Below are positions 33,003 through 42,127 of a stretch of 61,885 nt of DNA, one piece after another. Position 1 is the first letter of the stretch; every line of letters starts with the position of its first letter. The DNA comes from Methylobacterium sp. NEAU K. GTDB lineage: Bacteria; Pseudomonadota; Alphaproteobacteria; Rhizobiales; Beijerinckiaceae. The stretch spans positions 1-61,885 of the forward strand of contig NZ_JAUYZJ010000017.1 of the NCBI RefSeq assembly GCF_030700285.1, in the 5' to 3' direction. The notes under the pieces were generated by a model. That model had not been told where the DNA came from. It searched no databases and was given only the letters and a program-made list of their open reading frames with translations. A program made the position numbers and the translations under genes.

Positions 33003-34508
33003 ATGACGACCATCGCCCTTGACCGCCTCATTCCTAATTCGCTCGTGCCCTTCGGCGGAACGCGCGCTGCCGTGATCACGCCGGAGCTCGCCGAGCGCTT
33101 CCAGAAAGGCGATCACCTGCTGATCCTGCAGGAGACCGGCGATCTCCTCCATATCCCGGCAGCCCAGATCGCGCTCGCAGCCAGCGCGGTGGATCAGGCT
33201 CACGGGGCTTTCCTGGCGATGTCGGCCGTCCCCGATCGGGCCATCGGCCGGTTCTTCGACCGCTTCGCCACTCTCTTGGAAGACCCATTCGTCTGGAGCG
33301 CAATCGCGGATGCGAACCACCGCGACGCGGAGCGCGCACAGAGCCGCGGCCGCTCGACGACGCGCCTCGTGGCGAGCGAGCGTATGCGACAGGACATGAT
33401 TGCTGGCTTGCGGGCATGGCGAGACAGCGAGACGACGCGAGGTCGGATCGTCGAACGTATCGCCCACTCCGGCTGGACGATCGAGCAGGTGGCGGCTCCG
33501 CTCGGCGTGGTCGGCTTCGTCTTCGAAGGACGCCCCAACGTGTTCGCCGATGCCGCGGGTGTCCTGCGGACGGGCAACACGGCCGTCCTGCGGATCGGCA
33601 GTGATGCGCTGGGCACGGCGCAAGCCATTACGCGCTACGCCCTCGCTCCAGCCCTTTTGGTCGCCGGACTTCCGCCCGGTGCCATCTCGCTCGTCGAGAG
33701 CCCGGAGCGATCGGCCGGCTGGGCTCTCTTCGCGGATCGACGCCTCTCATTGGCGGTAGCGCGCGGATCGGGGCATGCTGTCGCCCAACTCGGAAGTGTT
33801 GCGCGGCAGGCTGGAACCGCTGTCAGCCTGCACGGGACGGGCGGAGCGTGGATGGTTGCCGACCGGGACGCGGATCCGGAGCGCTTCGCCGCGGCGGTCG
33901 AGGCCTCGCTGGATCGGAAGGTCTGCAACACCCTGAACGTCTGCTGCATCCATCGTGCACGGATGGCCGATCTCGTGCCGGCCTTCCTGACGGCGCTGGA
34001 GACCGCCGGACGATCTCAGGGCCACGGCTGCAAACTCCACGTGGTGGCCGGCGACGAGCCATTCCTACCGCATGTTTGGCGCACGGCCACCGTCCGCGTC
34101 CGGCGCGCCGAGGGTGAACGGGTCGAGCCGTTGACCGAGGTTCTGCCGGAGCATGATCTCGGACGCGAGTGGGAATGGGAGGACACCCCCGAGGTCAGCC
34201 TGAAGATCGTGGACGATCTCGATCATGCGGCTGCGCTGTTCAACCGCTACAGCCCGCAATTCGTGGCCTCATTGATCAGCCGCGACCCGGCGGCACATCG
34301 GCGCTTCTACGACATGGTGAACGCGCCCTTCGTGAGCGACGGGTTCACGCGCTGGGTGGACGGGCAATATGCCCTGGATCAACCCGAGCTCGGACTGTCC
34401 AACTGGGAGAACGGCCGCCTGCTCGCCCGCAGCGCCATCCTGTCGGGCAGCGGCGTCTTCACGTTGCGCAGTCGCGTCACGCAGGCCGACTCCCACCTGC
34501 GGCGCTGA
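33003..34508 (+). CDS. ProA-like aldehyde dehydrogenase-fold protein with N-terminal extension
   Basis: A 501-residue protein. Residues about 95-480 resemble glutamate-5-semialdehyde dehydrogenase (ProA): GVVGFVFEGRPNVFADAAGV, then RTGNTAVLRIGSDALGTA, and a Cys region DRKVCNTLNVCCIH where ProA carries its catalytic cysteine. The C-terminal FNRYSPQFVASLISRDP is also ProA-like. The first 90 residues (MTTIALDRLIPNSLVPFGGT onward) are not part of ProA. Normal ProA is about 420 residues and pairs with ProB, which is absent here. It may be a dedicated reductase of a phosphorylated or activated acid in another pathway. Confidence 0.7.
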   Translation: MTTIALDRLIPNSLVPFGGTRAAVITPELAERFQKGDHLLILQETGDLLHIPAAQIALAASAVDQAHGAFLAMSAVPDRAIGRFFDRFATLLEDPFVWSAIADANHRDAERAQSRGRSTTRLVASERMRQDMIAGLRAWRDSETTRGRIVERIAHSGWTIEQVAAPLGVVGFVFEGRPNVFADAAGVLRTGNTAVLRIGSDALGTAQAITRYALAPALLVAGLPPGAISLVESPERSAGWALFADRRLSLAVARGSGHAVAQLGSVARQAGTAVSLHGTGGAWMVADRDADPERFAAAVEASLDRKVCNTLNVCCIHRARMADLVPAFLTALETAGRSQGHGCKLHVVAGDEPFLPHVWRTATVRVRRAEGERVEPLTEVLPEHDLGREWEWEDTPEVSLKIVDDLDHAAALFNRYSPQFVASLISRDPAAHRRFYDMVNAPFVSDGFTRWVDGQYALDQPELGLSNWENGRLLARSAILSGSGVFTLRSRVTQADSHLRR

Positions 34509-35490
34509 CACGGCGAACCGACGGCCGATCCGAGTGACGACCGGCATCATCGGTCGCCATCAAGGTTAAGCGCTGCGGCGCCATCTGGTCGAAGTCGGCT
34601 CTGAGACGGGCGGCGGCGAAATCCATGAAGGCCCGGACCTTGGCGAGCGCCAGCCGCTCGGACGAGGTGATCAGATGCACGGGCACTGGTGGAGGCTCGC
34701 ACTCAGGGAGCAGAACGACCAGGCTGCCGCCCGTCACTTCACGCTGGATCTTGTAGGAGAAAACCCTGACGATGCCTTCGCCGTCCACCGCCGCGCTGAC
34801 GGCAGCCTCGTCGGTGTTGACCATGAGGCGGGGCCTGATTTGAACCGTGCGTACGACCCTGCCGCCGACAGCGGGCGGGAAGCTCCAGATGTCGTTCGGG
34901 CTCGTGGGCTCGATCCCGATGCAGTCGTGCCGAGCCAAGTCGGACAGGGCTTCGATCGGGGTGCGGTCTGCCAAGTATTTCGGCGACGCGCAAAGGACAC
35001 GACGCACCTCGCCGATTCGGACCGCGATCAGGCTGGAGTCCTGCAACGGCGCGATCCGGAGCGCGACGTCGATACCTTCGTCGACGAAGTTCGTCATCCG
35101 ATTCAGCAGCAGGTAGCGGACCTGCACCTCCGGGTTTGCTCTCAGGAATTCGCCCACGATCGGGCGCAGCACCCGTGTCCCGAACATCACCGGGGCAGTG
35201 ACCGTCAGAACACCGCGCGGGGCGGCCTTGTCTCCCGCCAAAGAGAAGTTGGCTTCCTCGAGATCCGTGAGCACCCGGCGACAGACGGCGGCATACCGTT
35301 CACCTGCTTCGGTCAGCTGGAGCCGTCGGGTCGTCCGGTGCAGGAGTTGGGTACCGACATGGCTCTCGAGAGCGGCAATGGCTCGCGTCACGGCGGCAGG
35401 CGAGCGCGCCAGGCGCCGGCCTGCGCGAGCGAGGCTGCCCTCGTCCAATGCCGTGACGAAGATCCGCATCGCATCGAGACGGTCGATCAT
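34477..35490 (-). CDS. LysR-family regulator
   Basis: A 337-residue LysR regulator of the CrgA/DsdC-like group. The HTH region is MDRLDAM-like ([20 protein letters not shown], then [20 protein letters not shown]), and the effector domain begins at [20 protein letters not shown]. Its 3' end overlaps the convergent dehydrogenase gene by 32 bases. The C-terminal tail is basic and Ser-rich, longer than usual. It is head-to-head with the hydrolase gene starting at 35595 and probably controls that gene and the SDR after it. Confidence 0.85.
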   Translation of the reverse strand: MIDRLDAMRIFVTALDEGSLARAGRRLARSPAAVTRAIAALESHVGTQLLHRTTRRLQLTEAGERYAAVCRRVLTDLEEANFSLAGDKAAPRGVLTVTAPVMFGTRVLRPIVGEFLRANPEVQVRYLLLNRMTNFVDEGIDVALRIAPLQDSSLIAVRIGEVRRVLCASPKYLADRTPIEALSDLARHDCIGIEPTSPNDIWSFPPAVGGRVVRTVQIRPRLMVNTDEAAVSAAVDGEGIVRVFSYKIQREVTGGSLVVLLPECEPPPVPVHLITSSERLALAKVRAFMDFAAARLRADFDQMAPQRLTLMATDDAGRHSDRPSVRRVSAAGGSRPA

Positions 35491-35594
35491 TGTTCCGCTC
35501 CGCGAAATCTAGACTGTCGCAGATTAGGCATTCTGCCTTGCCACACGATGCCTTAGCTTCCGGCAGCAGGATCGATGCGAGGGAAATGATCGTG

Positions 35595-36479
35595 ATGAGT
35601 CCCGTCACCATACCGGTGGTTCATTATCGTACCACCAAAATCGCGGACGTGAACGTGTTCTACCGGGAGGCGGGACCCTCGGACGCACCAGTCGTGCTTC
35701 TGCTGCACGGGTTCCCGACCTCATCGCACATGTTCCGCAATCTCATCCCGCTCCTGGCCAATCGCTACCGCGTCCTCGCACCGGACTATCCGGGCTTCGG
35801 TCAGAGCGATGCTCCCAACCACAAGACCTTCGCCTACACCTTTGCGCATTACGCCGAGATCGTGGACGGCCTGCTCGCTGAGCTCGGTGTCGAGCGCTAC
35901 GCGATGTACGTGATGGATTACGGTGCCCCGGTTGGCTATCGGCTCGCGCTCAAGCATCCCGAACGCGTCAGTGCGCTCGTCATCCAGAACGGCAATGCAT
36001 ACGAGGAAGGGCTGAAGGAGTTTTGGGATCCCATCAAGGCCTACTGGCGCGAGGATACACCGGAGCGGCGCGAAGCGCTCGCCTTCCTCGTCGCTCCGGA
36101 GACGACGAAGTTCCAGTATGTCGATGGCGTCGCAGATGTCTCCCGGATCGATCCGGACAACTGGCTACATGATCAGATACTGCTCGACCGGCCGGGCAAC
36201 AAGGACATCCAGCTCGACCTGTTCCGCGACTACGGCAGCAACGTGCCGCTCTACCCGCAATTCCAGGCCTTCTTCCGCGAACGCAAGCCGCCGACACTGA
36301 TCGTCTGGGGTGAGAACGACACGATCTTCCCGGCCGACGGGGCGCATCCTTACCTGCGGGATCTGCCCGATGCCAAGTTGCACCTGTTCGACACCGGACA
36401 CTTCGCGCTCGAAGACAAGCTCGATGTCATCGCGCCGTTGATCGGAAACTTTCTCGGCCGCACGATCAGCAGCAATTGA
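35595..36479 (+). CDS. Alpha/beta-hydrolase, haloalkane dehalogenase/epoxide hydrolase type
   Basis: A 294-residue alpha/beta-hydrolase. The oxyanion region is [14 protein letters not shown]. The nucleophile elbow is VMDYGAP, with Asp as in dehalogenases and epoxide hydrolases and not the Ser of esterases. A cap region follows, then [20 protein letters not shown] and the catalytic His in [10 protein letters not shown]. The ATG at 35595 has GAGGGA upstream at good spacing; an ATG 9 bases earlier is also possible. It is divergent from the LysR gene. The physiological substrate is unknown. Confidence 0.83.
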   Translation: MSPVTIPVVHYRTTKIADVNVFYREAGPSDAPVVLLLHGFPTSSHMFRNLIPLLANRYRVLAPDYPGFGQSDAPNHKTFAYTFAHYAEIVDGLLAELGVERYAMYVMDYGAPVGYRLALKHPERVSALVIQNGNAYEEGLKEFWDPIKAYWREDTPERREALAFLVAPETTKFQYVDGVADVSRIDPDNWLHDQILLDRPGNKDIQLDLFRDYGSNVPLYPQFQAFFRERKPPTLIVWGENDTIFPADGAHPYLRDLPDAKLHLFDTGHFALEDKLDVIAPLIGNFLGRTISSN

Positions 36480-36620
36480 TGTATCGGGCAGGCAAGATGC
36501 GCGGGGCCGGGCCGTGCAGGTTCTCAGCGGGCGAAACTCTCATGGTCGATATTCGACGCCGAGCCGGTTCTGCGCGAGCTGATGCCATCCAACGCTCGTC
36601 GATCAATCGGAATTGTCCTG

Positions 36621-37373
36621 ATGACCCAGAGACTCAGCGGCAAGATCGCCGTGGTGACCGGTGCGAACAGCGGCATCGGGCTCGCGACCGCGAAACGGTT
36701 CGCAAGCGAAGGCGCACGTGTCTTTATGACCGGACGGCGTCAGGCTGAGCTCGACGCGGCCGTGCGCGAGATCGGCAGCACAGCGCATGGCATCCAGGGC
36801 GACGTCTCCAACGTCGCCGATCTCGACCGCCTCTATGCGGTCGTACGCGAGAAAGCCGGGGCCATCGACGTCCTTTTCGCCAATGCGGGTGGAGGTGAGT
36901 TCATGCCGCTGCAGGACATCACCGAGGACCATTACGAGAGAACCTTCTCCAGCAACGTCAAAGGGACGCTGTTCACCGTGCAGAAGGCGCTTCCGCTCCT
37001 GCGCGACGGCGCCTCGGTCATCCTGACCGGCTCGACCGCGGCCGTGACGGGCACGCCGGCCTTCAGCGTCTACAGCGCGAGCAAGGCGGCGATCCGGAGC
37101 TTCGCGCGCAGCTGGATCCTAGATCTGGCCCCGCGCCGCATCCGGGTCAACGTGCTTGCACCGGGATCGACGTCGACGCCCGGATGGCACGGGCTGGCTC
37201 AGACCGAAGAGCAGGATCGGGAGATGCAGCGGCTGACGGTTGCGGCGACACCGCTCGGACGCATGGGGCGGGTGGACGAGATCGCGGCGGCGGCGTTGTT
37301 CCTCGCCTCCGACGAGAGCAGCTACGTGACCGGCTCGGAACTCTTCGCGGATGGCGGCTCCGCCCAGATCTGA
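36621..37373 (+). CDS. Short-chain dehydrogenase/reductase
   Basis: A 250-residue classical SDR. The cofactor site is VVTGANSGIGLATAKRF, with NAG in FANAGGGEF, the catalytic Ser in LTGSTAAV, YSASK with Tyr and Lys, and the C-terminal SSYVTGSELFADGGSAQI. It is complete, unlike the SDR at 29818. The ATG at 36621 (MTQRLSGK) is favoured. It lies 141 bases after the hydrolase gene on the same strand and probably shares its control. Substrate unknown. Confidence 0.87.
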   Translation: MTQRLSGKIAVVTGANSGIGLATAKRFASEGARVFMTGRRQAELDAAVREIGSTAHGIQGDVSNVADLDRLYAVVREKAGAIDVLFANAGGGEFMPLQDITEDHYERTFSSNVKGTLFTVQKALPLLRDGASVILTGSTAAVTGTPAFSVYSASKAAIRSFARSWILDLAPRRIRVNVLAPGSTSTPGWHGLAQTEEQDREMQRLTVAATPLGRMGRVDEIAAAALFLASDESSYVTGSELFADGGSAQI

Positions 37374-38034
37374 GGACGGCAAGGCCGATTGCCACCGTCG
37401 CCGGTGGTCGGATCTCCTCACGGCAAAGCCTACCGTCGGTCCAGGCCGCGCCGCTGGCGCAGGCACGCGGAGATGCGGTCTGGAAAAGAAGCTAAAACAG
37501 ACTGGCAGCGATTGATAACTATAAGGCCCTGCCCGGAATAAGGATGCGAGCGGGTAGGTGGTCATGCCAAGTCGAGTGCGGTCATGATATCCTATAGTAC
37601 TTTGGTATCTTATAACCGTAGTAATATTGCGTAATTACGGATGTATATCTGAATATATAGTTAATAACAATCTGATAGATTGTTTTTTGTTGGCAGGACT
37701 CTTGAAGCGATCATGAATTGAGACACAATTCCGTCATGTGCCGCAATCTGATGATCGTCGCAGCGTTCTCCGCCATGCCGAAGTCGCCCTGTCTGTGGAG
37801 ACGCGAACCAGCGATCAGTCGAAGGCCAATAATATCGCGAAGTTGATGAGGAAGCGATGCTGCGTGTTAAGTCGCAACTCATTCCCATAAAAATTCGATC
37901 TGAGATTGGCTCTACCTCGAACAGCTATCAAATTGAAATTTTCTGAACATTTTTAGATTTACTGAAAACTCGGATACGCGTTATGTTCCGCATTAAAGGC
38001 CATCGAACTTAAATATGGTGAAGGTCAAATCGAC
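37374..38034. other. A+T-rich intergenic region, no gene recognised
   Basis: About 660 bases. The stretch 37580-37690 is strongly A+T-rich (ggtatcttataaccgtagta, then ttagttaataacaatctgat-like sequence) and contrasts with its neighbours. A 75-codon minus-strand frame at 37661-37888 has no recognisable family. The final 80 bases before 38035 probably contain the promoter of the molybdoprotein gene. Confidence 0.4.
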
Positions 38035-39258
38035 ATGTCGCGCCTGAGTGCTGTTCTGGACCGTCGTGCTTTTCTGAGCAGCCTCGCCGCTACGGTCGGC
38101 GTGTGGCCGGCTGGTGCCACGGACACGCAGTCGATCCGACTTCCGCTGCCGGGTGGACCTAACGAACGGGCACTCTCAACGGCCTTTCCCGGCAAAGGCG
38201 CTATGATCCTGCAACGCACCCGTCCTCCACTGTTGGAGACGCCCTTGGAGGTCTTCGATCAAGGCGTCTTCACCCCGAACGACCGCTTCTTCGTGCGCTG
38301 GCACTGGGCCGAGATCCCAACCGAGATCGATGCAGCTGCCTTCCGTCTGCGCGTGCGCGGCCACGTCGAGCGCGAGCTGTCACTCTCACTCGACGAAATC
38401 GGACGCCTGCCGCATGTCGAGATCGCTGCAGTCAATCAGTGCTCCGGCAACTCACGTGGCTTGTTCGAGCCACGCGTTCCAGGAGCACAGTGGGCTCATG
38501 GCTCGATGGGCAACGCTCGCTGGATGGGCGTGCGCCTCAAGGATCTCCTCGACCGTGCCGGCGTGCGGCCCGGAGCTGTGCAGGTCCGTTTCGATGGACT
38601 CGACGCGCCGGTTGTCCCGGAGGCTCCGGACTTCCGCAAGTCCCTCAATATCGATCACGCCCGCGATGGCGAGGTGATGGTTGCCTTCGCCATGAATGGC
38701 GAGCAACTGCCCCTCCTCAACGGCTTCCCGCTGCGCCTCCTCGTGCCCGGGTGGTACTCGACCTACTGGGTGAAGATGCTGAGCGACATTGAGGTGCTCG
38801 CTTATCCCGACGGCCAGTTCTGGATGAAGGTGGCCTATCGCATCCCCAACACACCGGGAGGTAGCGTCCGACCTAGCGAGATCGGTTATCAAACCATGCC
38901 CATCAGCCGGATGGTGCCACGCGCCTTCCTGACGAACCTGGCGCCGAACGCCGTGGTGAAGGCCGGCGCACCGCTGCCGCTGCGGGGCATTGCCCTCGGC
39001 GGCGACTGCGGGGTGAAAGCGATCACGGTTTCAAGCGATGGCGGTCGTACATGGCTGCCCACGCGCCTAGGGTCGGACGAGGGCCGCTACAGCTTCCGGC
39101 GCTTCGACGTTGTGCTGCCCGCGCCGAGAGCCGGCCAGGTTAGTCTGATAGCCCGCTGCACCAACGCGCAGGACGTGACGCAGCCGCTGGAGCAGACTTG
39201 GAATCCGAACGGCTTCATGCGCGGCGGCGTCGAGACCGTCTCCGTGACCGCAGCCTGA
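38035..39258 (+). CDS. Sulfite oxidase-family molybdopterin protein, SorA/SoxC-like
   Basis: A 407-residue protein of the sulfite oxidase family. A Tat-like signal (DRRAFLSSLAATVGVWPAG) sends it to the periplasm. The Moco ligand is Cys136 in AAVNQCSGNSRG. Next are GVRLKDLLDRAGV and LLVPGWYSTYWVKMLSDIEV, then the Mo-co dimerisation domain from about residue 290 (GVKAITVSSDGGRTWLPTRL). A cytochrome gene follows 12 bases later, so the pair forms a periplasmic dehydrogenase with a c-type electron acceptor. Sulfite is the likely substrate by family, not proven. Confidence 0.83.
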   Translation: MSRLSAVLDRRAFLSSLAATVGVWPAGATDTQSIRLPLPGGPNERALSTAFPGKGAMILQRTRPPLLETPLEVFDQGVFTPNDRFFVRWHWAEIPTEIDAAAFRLRVRGHVERELSLSLDEIGRLPHVEIAAVNQCSGNSRGLFEPRVPGAQWAHGSMGNARWMGVRLKDLLDRAGVRPGAVQVRFDGLDAPVVPEAPDFRKSLNIDHARDGEVMVAFAMNGEQLPLLNGFPLRLLVPGWYSTYWVKMLSDIEVLAYPDGQFWMKVAYRIPNTPGGSVRPSEIGYQTMPISRMVPRAFLTNLAPNAVVKAGAPLPLRGIALGGDCGVKAITVSSDGGRTWLPTRLGSDEGRYSFRRFDVVLPAPRAGQVSLIARCTNAQDVTQPLEQTWNPNGFMRGGVETVSVTAA

Positions 39259-39270
39259 GGGAGGCCTGCG

Positions 39271-40008
39271 ATGATGCGTATCCTTACGCTTACAGCGGGC
39301 CTCGCCGCGTTCGCTGCTCCCTCATTTGCCGCTGAGCCGATGCAGTTCCGCTCGGTAAAGGGCAATCTGCCGACGGTAGACCGTATCTTCCCAGGCGGAT
39401 CGGAGGCGGATGCGATCAACAACAACTGCCTGGCCTGTCACTCGGCCAGCATGGTGCTGACTCAGCCCCAGCTTACCCGGACAGAATGGCAGTCCGAAGT
39501 CGACAAGATGATCCACACCTACAGGGCGCCCGTAGATCCGGCCGATGTGCCAGCTATCGTCGAATATCTCGCAAGCATGGAAATCGGAGGTGGTGAGATG
39601 GCGCGGCAGGATCCTGAAACTACTCGTCTTCCGAGCATCTACACGTTTGCCGAGACGATCGGACGCTTGCGCGCGGCATTGGAGAGCAAGGGCTTCACGA
39701 TCTTTGCCACGATTGATCACCGCGCCGCCGCTCAATCGGTCGGACTCGAAATGCCGCCGACCACCGTGCTGGTTTTCGGCAATCCGCGAGGCGGCACGCC
39801 GTTGATGGTCGCCGCCCCGGATTTCGCGCTAGAACTCCCACTTCGAGTCCTCGTCCGCGAGGACGGAAATGGCCGAGCCTGGGTCGTCTATAACTCCGCC
39901 GCGACTCTCGAAGGCAAGCACGACCTCCCGTCTGGGATGGCCGAGCGGCTAGCGCCCGCCGGCAAGGTCATCGCAGAGGCGGTGACGGCCCCTGCTGCCG
40001 GACCTTGA
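39271..40008 (+). CDS. Cytochrome c with C-terminal DUF302 domain
   Basis: A 245-residue exported protein. The signal peptide is MMRILTLTAGLAAFAAPSFA. The heme site is CLACH (53-57) in a SorB-like domain ending near EYLASMEIGG (about residue 107). From about 120 it continues as a DUF302 domain (YTFAETIGRLRAALESKGFT, then VLVFGNPRGGTPLMVAAPDF). I have not met this fusion in described sulfite dehydrogenases, where the cytochrome is a separate short subunit. It is cotranscribed with the molybdoprotein gene upstream and probably accepts its electrons. The DUF302 part may bind a small ligand. Confidence 0.77.
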   Translation: MMRILTLTAGLAAFAAPSFAAEPMQFRSVKGNLPTVDRIFPGGSEADAINNNCLACHSASMVLTQPQLTRTEWQSEVDKMIHTYRAPVDPADVPAIVEYLASMEIGGGEMARQDPETTRLPSIYTFAETIGRLRAALESKGFTIFATIDHRAAAQSVGLEMPPTTVLVFGNPRGGTPLMVAAPDFALELPLRVLVREDGNGRAWVVYNSAATLEGKHDLPSGMAERLAPAGKVIAEAVTAPAAGP

Positions 40009-40083
40009 TCCGCCAGCGCAACACCAGGGCACGATCCCACTTGCCGACCACGGCGGACACGCCGAACGACGAGAGAGGCCCCC

Positions 40084-41337
40084 ATGCTGAAGACATCGCC
40101 TGACGCCGGTAAGCTGTCGCGTAGACGCCTTCTGACCGCAACCGCGGCAACCGCCGGCGGCATCATCGCGCCTCCTGCCGTAGCCGAAACGTTGGCGGAC
40201 GTGCCACCACGGGAGCCGGGCGATGACCTCACCGCATACAGCCTCCGCTCACCCTACGTGCAGATCGCCCGCATCCCCGAGGCAGCCCCTGGGCAGCGCA
40301 ACGTAGACCCAAGCGTCGCGATCAATTCCAAGTCGCCGCTCGATAAGTTCTTGGGAGCGATCACACCGTCCGACCTGCACTACGAACGCAGCCACTCCGG
40401 TGTTCCCAACCTCGATCCGAGTAAGCATCGCGTGCTTGTCCATGGCATGGTGAGGAAGCCGCTCGTCCTATCCCTGGACGATCTCCGAGCGATGCCGTCG
40501 ATTTCGCGCATTGCATTCCTAGAGTGCACGGGCAACGGATGGGAGAACTGGAAGGCAGCCCCCGACAACGTCACCGTGCAGCATACGCACGGCCTCGTCA
40601 GCACCCACGAGTGGACCGGCGTACCGCTCTCCTTCCTCATCGACCTTGTCGGTGTAGAGCGTGCCTCGACTTGGATGTTGGCAGAAGGGGACGACGGAGC
40701 CGCCGTCGCGCGCAGCATTCCCCTGACCGACGAAATCATCGCCGAAGGGATCTTGGCCTACGGGCAGAACGGCGAGCCGCTTAGGCCCGCGCACGGGTTT
40801 CCGGTTCGGCTCTTCCTACCTGGCTTCGAGGGCAACCTAAACATTAAGTGGTTGCGGCGGCTGAAATTTGGCGATCAGCCTTTCATGACGCGCTGGGAGA
40901 CCGCTCGCTACACACAGTTGCAGACAGACGGCAAGGCGCGTCAGTTCCAGCTCAAGCAGGACGTCAACTCTGTCATCACGTCTCCTTCGGGCATGATGCG
41001 GATCAAGGCCGGCTATAACCGCATCACGGGACTTGCCTGGAGTGGCCACGGTCAAATCACGCGGGTCGAGGTGAGCACCGACGGTGGCACGACCTGGACT
41101 GATGCGACGCTGACCGGGCAGGTTCTTCCGAAGGCGCAAACGCGCTTCCAGCGCGATTGGGTGTGGGACGGGCGACCAGTTAAGATCGTGAGTCGCTCGA
41201 CAGACGATAAGGGCAATGTCCAGCCTGACCGCGCCAGCTTCATCGCGCAAGTCGGGACCAATGCACTGTTCCACTACAGCGCACAGCAGACCTGGGGCAT
41301 CGACGAAGCTGGGAGCGTCCGCAATGTTCTGGCGTAA
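40084..41337 (+). CDS. soxC: SoxC-type sulfite/sulfane dehydrogenase Moco subunit
   Basis: A 417-residue SoxC-like protein. The Tat signal is SRRRLLTATAATAGG. The N-terminal part includes LTAYSLRSPYVQIARIPEAA and TPSDLHYERSHSGVPNLDPS. The Moco ligand is Cys148 (AFLECTGNGWENW). FLPGFEGNLNIKWLRRLKFG and the C-terminal ITRVEVSTDGGTTWTDATL region fit SoxC. A cytochrome gene overlaps its 3' end by 14 bases, as in soxCD. No soxXYZAB genes are in the window, so a role outside the full thiosulfate system is possible. Confidence 0.83.
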   Translation: MLKTSPDAGKLSRRRLLTATAATAGGIIAPPAVAETLADVPPREPGDDLTAYSLRSPYVQIARIPEAAPGQRNVDPSVAINSKSPLDKFLGAITPSDLHYERSHSGVPNLDPSKHRVLVHGMVRKPLVLSLDDLRAMPSISRIAFLECTGNGWENWKAAPDNVTVQHTHGLVSTHEWTGVPLSFLIDLVGVERASTWMLAEGDDGAAVARSIPLTDEIIAEGILAYGQNGEPLRPAHGFPVRLFLPGFEGNLNIKWLRRLKFGDQPFMTRWETARYTQLQTDGKARQFQLKQDVNSVITSPSGMMRIKAGYNRITGLAWSGHGQITRVEVSTDGGTTWTDATLTGQVLPKAQTRFQRDWVWDGRPVKIVSRSTDDKGNVQPDRASFIAQVGTNALFHYSAQQTWGIDEAGSVRNVLA

Positions 41338-41860
41338 GTTCATTCTCAGCGCAGCCATCCTCACGGCCGCTTCCTCAGCAGTACAAGCTTCCGAGTTCGG
41401 CCGTCCGGCGAGCCCGGAAGAGATCGAACTTTGGGACATCGACGTCCGGCCAGATGGTCAAGGGTTGCCGGCCGGCGCTGGTACAGTAGCGCAAGGAAAG
41501 GTGATCTTTGAGCAGAAATGCGCAGCCTGCCATGGCGAAGGTGGACAGGGCGGAATCAAGGATCGGCTTGTCGGAGGCCAAGGTACTCTCGCCTCTGCTA
41601 GGCCGGTTAAGACTGTGGGCAGTTTCTGGCCCTACGCTACAACGCTATTCGACTACATTCGCAGAGCGATGCCTTATCCAGCGCCCGGCAGCCTAAAATC
41701 AGATGAGACCTATGCCGTTACGGCTTATATCCTCGACCTAAACGGTATTATGCCAGCAAACGCTACCCTCTCTAAGGACAATCTGGCGCAGGTCCGAATG
41801 CCAAATCGTGAGGGTTTCGTGCCGGAGGTTACATACACAAATATCCGCAACTCCCGCTGA
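41324..41860 (+). CDS. SoxD-like c-type cytochrome
   Basis: A 178-residue exported cytochrome. The signal peptide is MFWRKFILSAAILTAASSAV. Heme binding is at CAACH (66-70), followed by GEGGQGGIKDRLVGGQGTLA. The distal Met is probably in FDYIRRAMPYPAPGSL. It starts inside the soxC gene (14-base overlap), so the two are coupled. It would carry electrons from the molybdoprotein to the respiratory chain. SoxD proteins often have two hemes; this one has a single site, closer to the N-terminal half of SoxD. Confidence 0.83.
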   Translation: MFWRKFILSAAILTAASSAVQASEFGRPASPEEIELWDIDVRPDGQGLPAGAGTVAQGKVIFEQKCAACHGEGGQGGIKDRLVGGQGTLASARPVKTVGSFWPYATTLFDYIRRAMPYPAPGSLKSDETYAVTAYILDLNGIMPANATLSKDNLAQVRMPNREGFVPEVTYTNIRNSR

Positions 41861-42127
41861 TTTGTTTCTGTCCATGTTGAGAAATTAGCGATCTTCATAG
41901 GCGTGATCGCCCACAAGGTTGAGGCCGCCGGCACCAGCAAGCTCGAACTCGTGCTCGGCCGTGGCTCGTACTCAGCGGATGTGGACGCGGCGGAATTCAT
42001 GCCAGACAAATTGTGACAGGCCGTAGCCGAAGTTGGTCGTGGAGAGCCGACGCAACGCAACTAGGGCCTTTATGAGCGAAGTCGTGCGCTGAAGTGCGCG
42101 GTTTACACAAGCAGAGTCAGGTTCAAT
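41861..42127. other. Intergenic region with an unassigned coding-like scrap
   Basis: A plus-strand frame at about 41884-42016 reads GVIAHKVEAAGTSKLELVLG and RGSYSADVDAAEFMPDKL before a TGA. It has no start codon with a ribosome site and matches no family I can name. It looks like the tail of a lost gene. The promoter of the glycosyltransferase gene should lie in the last 80 bases. Confidence 0.3.

Noticed and set aside
37661..37888. 75-codon minus-strand frame in the A+T-rich gap
   Set aside because: No family resemblance and no plausible start signal.
38035..41860. Part of a full thiosulfate-oxidising sox operon
   Set aside because: No soxX, Y, Z, A or B genes are in the window; only molybdoprotein and cytochrome pairs are present.
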